Shown here piece by piece: positions 55,483-64,000 of a DNA stretch of 64,000 bases. Location of the stretch: NCBI RefSeq assembly GCF_020906515.1, contig NC_085851.1, positions 3,224,001 through 3,288,000 of the forward strand, written 5' to 3'. The position numbers were made by a program, and so were the translations under genes. The first letter of the stretch is position 1; every line of letters begins with the position of its first letter. The stretch is from Vanrija pseudolonga. Taxonomy: Eukaryota; Basidiomycota; Tremellomycetes; Trichosporonales; Trichosporonaceae. The notes below the pieces were generated by a model. That model did no database searches and was not told the origin of the DNA. It was given only the letters and a program-made list of their open reading frames with translations.

Positions 55483-55553
55483 TGTTGGGATATAATAGCC
55501 CAACCATCTCGACGATAACTAGTACCTTTTGTGGAGCTGTATAAATCCCTACA
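55483..55553. repeat. Left LTR of the TRIM element
   Basis: 71 bp, TG...CA ends, contains a TATAAAT motif (55540-55546). Preceded by the target-site copy ACTTG. Confidence 0.85.
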
Positions 55554-55720
55554 GATTAAGAGTCAAACTTATCTCGACCAGGAGATTGCGCGTTCGAGCC
55601 CGTAGGGAGACTCGAGACAGCGCCGGCTGCGCCACCAACGTTGAGCTGCGCCACATACCACACAAAAGCGAGCTCAAATAGGGGAGCTCATCGTCTAAAC
55701 AAACCTCAGACTAAGGGGAG

Positions 55721-55791
55721 TGTTGGGATATAATAGCCCGACCATCTCGACGATTACTAGTACCTTTTGTGGAGCTGTATAAATCCCTACA
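55721..55791. repeat. Right LTR of the TRIM element
   Basis: 71 bp, two substitutions relative to the left LTR. Preceded by the purine tract AAGGGGAG and followed by the second ACTTG. Confidence 0.85.
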
Positions 55792-56183
55792 ACTTGCTTG
55801 ACTGAACACACGGCGGGTCCATGTAACATTCGGCGTTTGTTTGCCAGGGGAGGTACATAGATTCGCGGCGAAGAAGAAGGACAGGCACCCAAACACACAC
55901 AACCCCACACACAAAAGGAGACCGACCCTACTCCCGAACCCGTCGCCTGACCCCTCAGGACCGGATTCTACACGGACTCGAACCGTGAACCTGTTGGAGA
56001 AGCAACAGGATGTTAGCCAACCCGCCAGTGGCGGGTGGTGCTGGGAGTACGGGCATTGGGTTATGTGCTGCGGTTGGGTGGTTGGTGGTCGACTGTGGCG
56101 GAGCCACCAACCATGACACGTTACACCTTTTCACCGCGCACATTCCTCAAATCACCGCTGCATACTTGTCGACTACTCTACAT

Positions 56184-58276
56184 CTACACCCCCTCGCTGT
56201 GCCTCGTCTCCGGCTTGGCATGCGCACCATCGCGGCTAAGTGCGCGCGACAGGCGACGCGTAATACCTCCGCCCTCGCCGCCCCTCGGCTCCCCTGCCCT
56301 CCCGAGGATCTGCTCGGCCTCGCGCGATCCCGCCGGCGGGATATCGCCCGAGATGCTGATCTTGACGGGGTTCACACCCTGCTGGTGCGCGAGAGCGAAG
56401 ATAATGTCCAGCTCCTCGAGGGAGTAGCGCTTCGTCTCGGGGAACCAAATCCAGACCACCGGGGCGATAATGAGGATGTTACACGCCGCGAAGAGGGCAT
56501 ATGTGCCCCATCTGATGCCTGCAAACATGGGCCCGGTAGCCATAACGACGTAGAAGTTGAACAACCAGTTCGTCGCGGTGCTCAGCGCGTTCGCAGGCGC
56601 ACGAATGCGAAGGCCTGGGGCGAGTTTAGTGGAAAAAAAATCGAGATGGAGACGAGGTGTGACTTTTGAAAAAGTGCCACTTTCGCACCACTCACCTGTC
56701 AATTCGGCCGGATACAGCCACGACATGCCTAGCCACCCGATCGAGAACCACGTGTTGAAGAGGAAGAGCATGAGTACACTGACGCCCTGCGCGGCCTTGT
56801 TGCCGCGCGCATTGGTGTTGTACAGCCCGGCCAAGATGGCCATGGTGGCGCCCTGCGCTAGCGCCATCCAGAACATGAGTGGGCGGCGACCCCAGCGCTC
56901 GATGAGCAGGATGGCGACGAGGGACGTCAGGAAGTAGACTGTGCCGTTTACGCCGGAGAGCACGCGGGACAGCGTCTCCTGGATGCCCATGTCCTGGAGG
57001 ACGGAAGTGAGGTAGTATGTGATGAGGTTGATGCCTGGCGTCAGCCTCCCCTCTTGCAGCAGCCGCGCTCACCTGAGATTTGCTGGAAGCACTGCGACAG
57101 CATGCCAATCAGCGTGCGCCTAAAGTTCTGCGAGTTGCCGTGCGTGAAGATCTGGCGGAACTGGAAGCCCTCGGCCGACTCGGCCGCCACGGCGTCCAGA
57201 ATGCCGTGCCACGTCTGCCGGACGGCGGGGTCATCGACGCCCGTGTTGTCGAGTGCGGCGAGCACGGCGAGGGCCTCGGCGTTGCGCCCGCGCGCGACGA
57301 GCCAGCGGGGCGATTCGGGCAGGGTGAAGAGGTACATGAATGCGATCATGACGATTGCGAAGACGATTTGCTGGGGTGAGCGCGTCAGCGCGAGCCGCGA
57401 GGCGCACGGGTAGCTCCACTCACGAAGGCGATCGGGAACCGCCACGCCACCTCGCCCTTGGTGAAGTAGAAGCCCAGGTTGAGCCAGTACGAGATCATGA
57501 TGCCAAAGGTGATGAGTGAGCCCTCGAACAGGACCAGCTGGCCGCGCCGGTGCGGCTTGGCGCACTCGCTCTGGTATGCCGGGACCGTGGACGTGAGGAG
57601 ACCGTTCCCGAGGCCGGTGACGACACGGCCAACGAGCATCATGGCGTAGTCGACTGCTCCGGCCTGGATGGCGGCGCCGACGATCATGATGACACCGCCG
57701 CTGGGGTGGGTGTCAGTGGCGTTCGAGCATCGCGTGGCCTTCTGCGCCAGCGTAGTGTGGGCACAGCCTCAAGGCAGCTGCACAGCCTCAAGGCAGCTGC
57801 ACAGCCCACTCACAGTGAGATCGTGTGCCGACGGCCTAGCTTGTCACCAACCCAGAGGTTGCTCAGCGCGCCGGCCATACAGCCCAGCTCGTAGATCGCA
57901 ATCAGGAGCGACTGCAGGGTTGCATTGTGCCGGTTCTCGAAGGCGCCAGAGGTGTCGGTCATGGGGAAGCGCGCCACGAACGACGGGAGGGTCAGCAGGC
58001 CAGACATGACGCCCTGGTCGTAGCCGAAGAGTGTGAACTGCGAGGAAGCGAGCGCGTCAGCGCCATCAAACGGAGCAGAGGAGCACACGCCCGCACGGCC
58101 ACACCCACCCCGGTGCCGGCCACGAACGTGACCATAAAGTTGAGCGCCTTGCCGCGCAGCTTGGTGGGACGGAGCAGGGCCGCCTCCTCGAGATCAATGG
58201 GCGGGGTCTCGAAGCCCGCCTCGTGGCGCGAGACCTTCTTCGCGAGTGGTTCTTTCGGTTCGGTCGTGGTGGACAT
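56184..58276 (-). CDS. MFS sugar transporter
   Basis: A 578-residue, 12-TM hexose-type sugar porter of the plasma membrane. Signatures: FTLFGYDQGVMSGLL in TM1, WVGDKLGRRHTI (motif A), GRVVTGLGNGLLTSTVPAYQSEC, PESPRWLVARGR after TM6, INLITYYLTSVLQDMG (TM7 QQISG-IN), ERWGRRPLMF, ATNWLFNF and WIWFPETKRYSLEELDIIFA. Six exons: 58276-58109, 58037-57814, 57700-57424, 57370-57073, 57034-56696, 56614-56184. The C-terminal tail is Gly/Arg-rich. The substrate (glucose, other hexose, or pentose/lactose) cannot be decided. Intron 2 contains a short tandem duplication (CACAGCCTCAAGGCAGCTG twice, about 57763-57800). Confidence 0.9.
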
Positions 58277-59091
58277 GGTGCGGGGTGTGTGGGGCGGGCG
58301 GAGAGAGCCCCGCACGGCGTGTGTCTTATACCTGGTGGTGTTTGACTGAGCGCCTGACAACAACCCCAGATTGGGGTGGTGTGGAGAGCGCGCAGCTAGC
58401 TCCGGAACGGCATGAGTCATTTCTCGTCCCCCGCGCCGGACTTGTGCTCGTCTGACTGTCTGTCCCTCGGCGTTTCTCAGCTGGCTGGCGGGCAACGCAG
58501 CGACGTAATACAAAAGTCGCCGGCGGAGCCGATATCTTGGCAACCGTAGCTAACACCTGGGGCCATGTGTCCGCGGCCGAGGGACTGCTGCTGCGCAACG
58601 TGCCTCGCGCCACTAACTCCACAGCGGGGATAATGGTGTGCTAGTAGTAGCGCCGCGCCGGCGGGACTGCGCGGCAGCCAGCGCAGCGTGCATATGTACT
58701 GTAAGTCCGAAAACGGACAAGCTACGGGGGGCAGTGGGGTAACCCCGAAACGAAACAACCTCAATAGTAGCCGAGTCGAGGTTGTTGCGCTGCACGGTGA
58801 CTGAGAACACTACGGCCACTCCGGCGAAAGGCACGTCCACGGCCACCGGCTGCTTTTGACCAACTGATTCAAGTCTCACGTTGCGGATTCTCGTCCTACA
58901 GACTTATTCTCAGATCTTTGCATCCCCCAGGACCGTTGACTGACAAGCACAGTGTCCGCTGATGCCTAGACATCAGGGGGATACAGTAAGGGACGCCCGT
59001 GAAGCAGATACCATGATCGCCGAGGCACAGTGGCACACACGCCCCTCTCTCCGTGTTCGCTCATACATGTCCAACATCCTCACAAAACATC
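58277..59091. other. Intergenic region of about 800 bp
   Basis: Upstream of the sugar transporter and of the tRNA gene. No coding region is recognised. Confidence 0.4.
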
Positions 59092-59176
59092 TCTTCGCTA
59101 GTATATCGGTTAGTATAACCGCCTCTCATTGAGAGAAATCATCGCGGTAGAGCAGGGTTCGACTCCCTGGCGGAGA
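59092..59176 (+). tRNA. tRNA-Glu (anticodon CTC) with a 14-nt intron
   Basis: A cloverleaf can be folded by hand: acceptor stem TCTTCGC/GCGGAGA (one G-U type pair), D-arm with GTATATCGGTTAGTATA, anticodon stem ACCGC/GCGGT, and T-arm CAGGG-TTCGACT-CCCTG. Between the anticodon stem halves are 21 nt; removing a 14-nt intron one base after the anticodon leaves the seven-base loop CT-CTC-A-C, so the anticodon reads CTC (Glu). The D-stem pairing is imperfect. A tRNA search program was not available. Confidence 0.8.
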
Positions 59177-59490
59177 AAGGCGCGAGTGCGAGCTCGTCGT
59201 TTTTGCGCTTGGGGCCGGTGCGAGGGTGCGAAGGAGGTGCGAGGGAGGTGGGTGCGAGCGCAGGGTAGGGTGAGGCAGCGTGACGGCTCGGTCTGTGGCG
59301 GGGTGCAGGGTTATCGATGCCGACACCATCGCATCGTCACTTGTCTTGTGAGCGAATGTCCACAGCGTCGTCGTTATGCCGAGCCGTTGACGACTCGGTG
59401 ACGCCGTGTCGAGATCTCATGCCTCAAATCGGTAACCACCACTGATAGCGGCCAGGGCCGACCGACACCGCCGATAAGGATCCCCTCCCA
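59177..59490. other. Spacer between the tRNA gene and the minisatellite
   Basis: About 310 bp, G-rich; nothing recognisable apart from the sequence following the tRNA gene. Confidence 0.4.
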
Positions 59491-59493
59491 CTG

Positions 59494-60035
59494 GTGGCGC
59501 TCCCCGTGCTGTGGTGTTCTTCGACGTGGTGTTTCTCCAGGCCATCCAGGCCAGTGGTGTTTCTCCAGGCGGGTGGTGTTTCCCTGGGTGGTGGTGTTTC
59601 CCTGGGTGGTGGTGTTTCTTTCCTGGCGGGTGTCTCTTTCCAGGAGGTGGTGTTTTCTCCTGGCTGGTGGTGTTTCCCCACGCCCGTGGTGTTCTCCACG
59701 GTGGTGGTGTTTCTCTCCGTGGTGGTGGTGTTTCTCCCCCGGGTGGTGGTGTTTCTGTCCTGGGTGGTGGTGTTTCCCCACGCTGGTGGTGTTTCCTCAG
59801 TGGTGGTGTTTCTTCAGTGGTAGTGTTTCTTCACTCTTGTGGTGCTCCCCCACGCCAGTGGTGTTTCTCTCCGGGGTGGTGGTGTTTCTCCCGGTCGGTA
59901 GTGTTTCCTGGGCGGTGGTGTTCTCTGAGCTGGTGGTGTTTCTCCAGGCTGGTGGTGTTTCTTCACTGGGGGTGCACTTCTGCGCTGGTGGTGTTTCCTC
60001 GCGGGTGGTGGTGTTTCTCCACGGTGGTGGTGTTT
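59494..60035. repeat. GTGGTGTTTC minisatellite
   Basis: About 540 bp of imperfect tandem copies built on GTGGTGTTTC followed by a variable C/G-rich filler; spacing varies around 20-30 bp. Because the core lacks stop codons in several frames, long open frames run through it on both strands, giving His/Pro/Gly/Thr-rich or Val/Phe/Trp-rich translations. These are not genes. Confidence 0.9.
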
Positions 60036-60217
60036 CTAGGTGTTCAAGTACAACCATACCACACGTCCTGGCCACCCATACACGACAGTACACAGATGGT
60101 ATGGACTTGGAACCCGTCGTTGGCTCGACTGCCGTGCCACATGTCGCACCCTCGCCGACCGCAAACGCGCCCACCCACCAATAGTACAGTCTATGCATCG
60201 TATCACCGCTACACCCC

Positions 60218-62621
60218 TCACCTCCGCCTGAAGGCATTCTTGCTCGCGCTGCGCTCCACATGCCTCCGCTTCGTCCGTCCGCCCTCCTTGAGGACGTCGG
60301 CCTCTTCCTCGCCGCCCTTCTCGAGACCTGCGCCAAACCGCTCCACCTTGTCGCGCTTGCGGAACGAGCCGCCGCTGTACTCGTCCGCGTCGTCGGCCAG
60401 CCCCTTGCCCGTCTGCTGGGGCACAAACGACATCTCCATGCCGCCGTCGCCTGCGCGGCGCATGGCAAGCACACCGTCCGGCACGACCGAGGCCGCCGCC
60501 TTGCCCTTGCTCGAGGACGCCTGCAGGCGCTGCCCGAACGTCTGCGGCTTGGACGGGCCAGACTGGCCGCCGACAACCAGCTGTGGTCGCCGTCCTGTGG
60601 CGGGGAACGAGCGTGATGAGGAGGCAGACTTGACGGTTGTCGGGTCGTACTGCAGGAGATCTGGGACCGTTAGCTCTGTCTCCCTGATAGCCGTTCGACT
60701 CACCTCCATCGTCGCTCTCGTCGTCGTCTTCCTCCTCGCTGTCGTCCTCCTCGTCGCTCGGCTCGTCCTCGCTTGGCGCCTGCTCCGCCTCGGCCTCTTC
60801 TTCCTCCTCCTCGCTCTCGCTGTATCCCAACGACGACGCCTTGTCGCTGTCGTCCTCCTCCTCCTCGACGGCAGTCTTGAAGCGCCCACCAGCGGCAGCC
60901 GCGGCGTTCTTGTTGGCCGTAGCGGGGTTGAGCAGCGCAAACGTGCGGCTCGACTCGTCGATCTCGAAGTCGGGGTTCTCGAACAGCTCGGCGAAACGGG
61001 GGTCGGCGAGCACCGACTCCTTCTTGGGCTTGGACGCGTCGCCCTCCTTCTCCTCGTCCTCCTCCACCTCGCCACGCTTGGCACGCTTGCGCTTCTCCAC
61101 GGCCTCCTCGCGCTCCTGCTCCTTGCGCAGACGCTCGGCGAGCGCCTTGTTGACCTTGGGCTGCTCGCGCTTGGCGCGGATACGCGACTCGGTCTTGGCG
61201 GCCATGCGCTCGGCGACGATCTTCTCGCGGTGCTCGGCGTAGCTCTGGGGGTTGGCGATGAGGCGCGCAGTCTGGTACAGCTTGAGGGCGAGGAAGAAAC
61301 CGTGCATGTACGGCTTGAGTGTCGGTGTGCCGATGAGGTGCGTGAGGCCGAGCGTCTCGAGCTCGGCGCGGTCGACAAACTTGAAGTCGGAGTAGGCACC
61401 CTTGCCTGCGCCAGTAGTTTCGTTGGCCATCTCCTCGGTGACCGAGTCGAGGAAGCTTGCCCAGCGGGGTGCCGGTCCAAACTCGGGAACGTAATATGTC
61501 GAAAGCGGCGCCGCCTCGCATGCGACGAACATGAGACCTGACTCGGGGACAGGATGCAAGTCAACGAGGGGGTTAGGCGGGTGCAGTGACAGGTGGTTTG
61601 TCGACGGCTCGTTCTTGTCCCACACCTTGATGACCTTGGAGTCGGCGGAAACGACGCGACCAGAGTCCTCCTGGTGTCCACCGCCGCGCAGCCAGTCGAC
61701 ACAGCGCACCGCCTCGCCGTAACCCTGGTCCTTGACAGCGAACGGCGTGGCTGAACGGAGGTCATACAGCAGCGTGTGTCCCGAGCTGGTTCCAACCGCC
61801 AGGCTGAGCCCATCCGTCGGGTGGCTCTTCAAGCTCGTAATCGACAGCTTCTGGTCGGCGGCGAACGAGTCGTACTCCTGCGCAGGGAGCAGCGACGCAG
61901 TGGGCAGATGCAGGCGGGTGAGGGACGACCTCGAGCGCGGGTCCCAGAACTCGACGACGCCGCCCGCGCCATCGAGCCCAAAGCTCCAGAGGCCGTGGCG
62001 CGGGTTGACGTCGAGACAATTAACGCCCTCGACCTCGCGCTCGCGGCCGTTGCCCCATCCCTTGGCGACGTCGAGCGGCGTCATGTACCGCCCTTCCTCC
62101 AAGTTGAAGCGGAACACCTCGGTGCCGGTACACGCGACGAGCGCGTCCGCCGAGGGCGCATGGTATCCCAGCGCGCGGCCGTAGATCGGTAGCCGGACGG
62201 TGTGGTGCAGTCCGCCCTGGGTGTGCAGCTGCAAGCTCCTGTCGCGCTGGAGATGCAGGCTCTTTGTCCAGTCGTCAGACAGCAGCACAAAGTCGACGTT
62301 CTCGGCGTCGGTCACGCGCTGAAACTTCTCGGTAAGCTGCTCGAGATCCCACACCTTGATCATGGGCTTGTACGTCCCCGTGCCGACGGCGTGCAGCCCG
62401 TCGGCGGTGGTACGGATCTTGATGGCGGCGACGGGGAACGCAAAGTCCTGGATGAGCTCGAGCTGCCCGAGCGTGTGCTGCGTCCGCACGCGCTTCTTGT
62501 GCCCCGCTGTCGTCTTGGTCGGCCGCGCCTTGATCGTCACCCATGAGGGCAGCGAGGTCGACGAGGTCGACGACGGCCCGTTGACCGTGTATACTTTTGG
62601 GAATGCTGTTGGCGCCGGCAT
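60218..62621 (-). CDS. ENP2: Ribosome biogenesis WD40 protein NOL10/Enp2
   Basis: A nucleolar SSU-processome factor for early 18S rRNA maturation. The 786-residue protein reads KVYTVNG near the N-terminus, then QDFAFPVAAIKIRTTADGLHAVGTGTYKPMIKVWDLEQL, NLEEGRYMTPL, GVNCLDVNPRHGLWSFG, GHTLLYDLRSATPF and GLTHLIGTPTLKPYMHGFFLALKLYQTARLIANP, the seven-bladed propeller of the family. It is followed by the KVNKALAERLRKEQE helix, the conserved DPRFAELFENPDFEIDESSRTFALLNP motif, a long acidic tract and a basic tail (GGRTKRRHVERSASKNAFRRR). Two exons: 62621-60704 and 60660-60218. An in-frame ATG at 62837 would add 72 unsupported residues; I chose 62621, where family similarity starts. Confidence 0.95.
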
Positions 62622-62930
62622 CGTGGAGTGAGGGACTTGTCGTGGCGAGGGCGGGTAGCGAGGTCGTTGTCCTGCTACTGTGCCGCTGTGCCGAGTGATG
62701 ATGGTGATGTTGTTGCAGTCGTCTTGGACCTCTTCGCTCACCGAAATCTTTGACCAGTCGGCGGCGACGGGAGTAAATGTGTCGGTGCCCCACATCCGAC
62801 TCTCCCACGGTAGCCTGTGGCAGGACCACCCACCCACTCCACTTTGGTGATCCTGTCGAACATTGCAGCAAGTTCGTCAGCGTCAGCTTCGCCTTGTTCC
62901 TCCTCACCACACTCACCTGACCTAGAGACG
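62622..62930. promoter_or_regulatory. Short divergent promoter ENP2/rhomboid
   Basis: 309 bp separate two divergent start codons and must contain both promoters. No clear TATA element or palindrome was found. Confidence 0.4.
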
Positions 62931-64000
62931 ATGTCGCTCCGTCTCTGGTCCGGCCTCGCAAGTGCTGCTAGGGCAGCGTGCGCCCCGCCGCTTGCCGCCC
63001 GCGCCAACCTCCGCAGCCTGAGTACCACGGCACAGCTCGCGCGTCTCGTCGCCCCTCCACCGCCCACCACAGCGGCCGCTTCGCCGCTCTCCAAGCTGCG
63101 CTTCGCTTGGCCCAGAACCCCTGCTGCGGCGCCAACAGCGTCCTCTTCCACCCCATTGGCATCTCCCTTCTCGTTCACGTCGTCGTTCTTCCGCCGCGCG
63201 TTCAGCTCGTCGCCTGCGCGGGCCGTGCGCGACACCTACTTCCCCCGGAGTAGCCGAAGGAGCTCTGGCGGCGGCTGGGGCGGCGGCGGCGGACAGCGCA
63301 GACCGCCGAGCTGGTGGAGAAATTTCCGGTATCGCCTCGACGCCATCTCGCCCAACGGCATCACGTATGCCCTCATCGGCATCAACACGGCCGTCTTCCT
63401 GCTCTGGCAGTATGGCTACAGTTCCTATGTGAGCTTTGCGAGCTAGGCCTGGCGAATCACTCACACACCCAGCAACGATTCCAGGACCCATCAACCCTCA
63501 TCTTCATGACCAAGAACTTTGTCCTCTCCGAGATGAACATTCTCCAGGGCCGCATCTGGACCCTCATCACCTCGTGCTTCAGCCACCAGAACTCGACGCA
63601 CATCTTGTTCAACATGCTCAGTCTGTACTTCATTGCCCCATCGGTCGCCGGGTAAGTGCCGCCCCCCCCCCCGCGCGGCTACCTCCTGACACCCCCCCAG
63701 CCTTATCGGCACGTCGGCCTTCCTCGGGCTCTACCTCGGTGGCGGTATTGTCTCGTCCCTCATCTCGCTCGCCGCGAAGCGCTACTACGGCGACAAGAAC
63801 GGCACCGTCGGCGCCTCGGGTGCAGTCCTCGCCACTCTCGCATTCTTCGGCACCATCTTCCCCCGGTCCACCTTCCTCGTCTTCTTCATCGTCCCCATGC
63901 CAGCCTGGGCCCTCATCGGTGGCATGCTTGCTGTGAGTCAAGATGATTTGCGAGACCGGCCAGTACTCCCTAACACATCCAGTGGGACCTGTATGGAACA
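62931..64000 (+). CDS. PCP1: Mitochondrial rhomboid protease (PCP1/PARL type), 5' part
   Basis: An inner-membrane serine protease that cleaves substrates such as cytochrome c peroxidase and Mgm1/OPA1 in other fungi. The visible part has a long, Ala/Arg/Ser-rich mitochondrial presequence (MSLRLWSGLASAARAACAPP...), TM helix SPNGITYALIGINTAVFLLWQYGY, the conserved RIWTLITSCFSHQNSTHILFNMLSLY (His and Asn of the oxyanion region), LIGTSAFLGLYLGGGIVSSLISL, and GTVGASGAVLATLAFFG with the catalytic Ser in GASGA. Exons: 62931-63428, 63473-63651, 63701-63932, 63983-64000 and on beyond the window. The catalytic His is expected in the missing 3' part. The second intron contains a run of 11 C. Confidence 0.93.

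Larger units (their letters stand above)
55483..55791. mobile_element. TRIM-type miniature LTR retroelement, 309 bp
   Basis: Two 71-bp direct repeats, 55483-55553 and 55721-55791, start TGTTGGGATA and end CCCTACA, so they have the TG...CA ends of LTRs; they differ at two positions. A 5-bp target-site duplication ACTTG flanks the element (55478-55482 and 55792-55796). The 167-bp interior has no coding capacity. A purine tract AAGGGGAG directly precedes the right LTR (polypurine-tract position). Directly after the left LTR, ATTAAGAGTCA is complementary to a tRNA-Lys(CUU) anticodon-loop sequence, compatible with half-tRNA priming. The element must be mobilised by an autonomous, probably Copia-like, relative. 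High LTR identity and the intact duplication suggest recent insertion. Confidence 0.85.

Noticed and set aside
55960-56035. Bona fide tRNA gene on the minus strand
   Set aside because: The T-arm is good, but the acceptor stem does not pair and the anticodon loop has the wrong size; kept only as a low-interest observation.
59511-61541. Long plus-strand open frame of 676 codons
   Set aside because: It runs through the minisatellite and then antisense to the ENP2 gene; no family similarity and composition fits a shadow frame.

Overview
This window is nuclear DNA from an intron-rich, GC-rich basidiomycetous yeast. The product set (2-oxoglutarate dehydrogenase, COPI beta-prime, PRP31, YME2, NOL10/ENP2, FKBP12, MPC1, PHO84-type and DHA2-type transporters), the short 35-60 nt introns with CTAAC/CTGAC branch sites close to the acceptor, and the style of the proteins suggest Tremellomycetes, probably Trichosporonales. 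The placement is inference from the sequence, not a database result. There is no bacterial-style operon, phage or CRISPR. The window holds 21 protein genes (one cut at each window end), one decaying tandem array, one intron-containing tRNA gene, one miniature LTR retroelement and one minisatellite. Gene models were built by hand; wherever both ends are inside the window the summed exon length is a multiple of three.

Layout. 1-12.5 kb: a microtubule block, with the 3' part of a gamma-tubulin complex gene, a long kinesin-4-like motor with a 2.3 kb pyrimidine-rich upstream region, and GCP2/Spc97 facing it. 12.8-20.6 kb: compact housekeeping genes (SPF45-like splicing factor, INO80 subunit IES6, mitochondrial pyruvate carrier MPC1, RraA-like aldolase, elongin C, an unusually short SRP72). 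21.3-28.9 kb: accessory-looking segment with a DHA2 drug:H+ antiporter, a perfect 22-bp-arm hairpin, a tandem array of an unrecognised protein family with broken copies, and a PHO84-type phosphate transporter. 28.9-32.9 kb: about 4 kb in which I see no gene. 32.9-43.1 kb: 2-oxoglutarate dehydrogenase E1, FKBP12, a P-loop kinase-like protein, and beta-prime COP. 43.3-55.4 kb: an acidic tail-anchored protein of unknown function, a large mitochondrial PPR protein, PRP31, YME2. 55.4-64 kb: a 309-bp TRIM-type retroelement with target-site duplication, a sugar transporter, tRNA-Glu(CTC) with a 14-nt intron, a minisatellite, NOL10/ENP2, and the 5' part of a mitochondrial rhomboid protease.

Functional threads. 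Several genes serve mitochondria (MPC1 feeding pyruvate, OGDH in the TCA cycle, PPR and YME2 in mitochondrial gene and nucleoid maintenance, rhomboid protease); others serve the spindle/microtubule system (two GCPs plus a kinesin), splicing (SPF45, PRP31) and secretion (SRP72, beta-prime COP). Gene architecture is itself remarkable: exons of 3, 7, 18, 20 and three times 22 nt, a first exon that may consist only of the start codon, a start codon that may be split by an intron, and a GC-AG terminal intron.

The best candidate for something undescribed is the tandem array at 23.7-26.1 kb.
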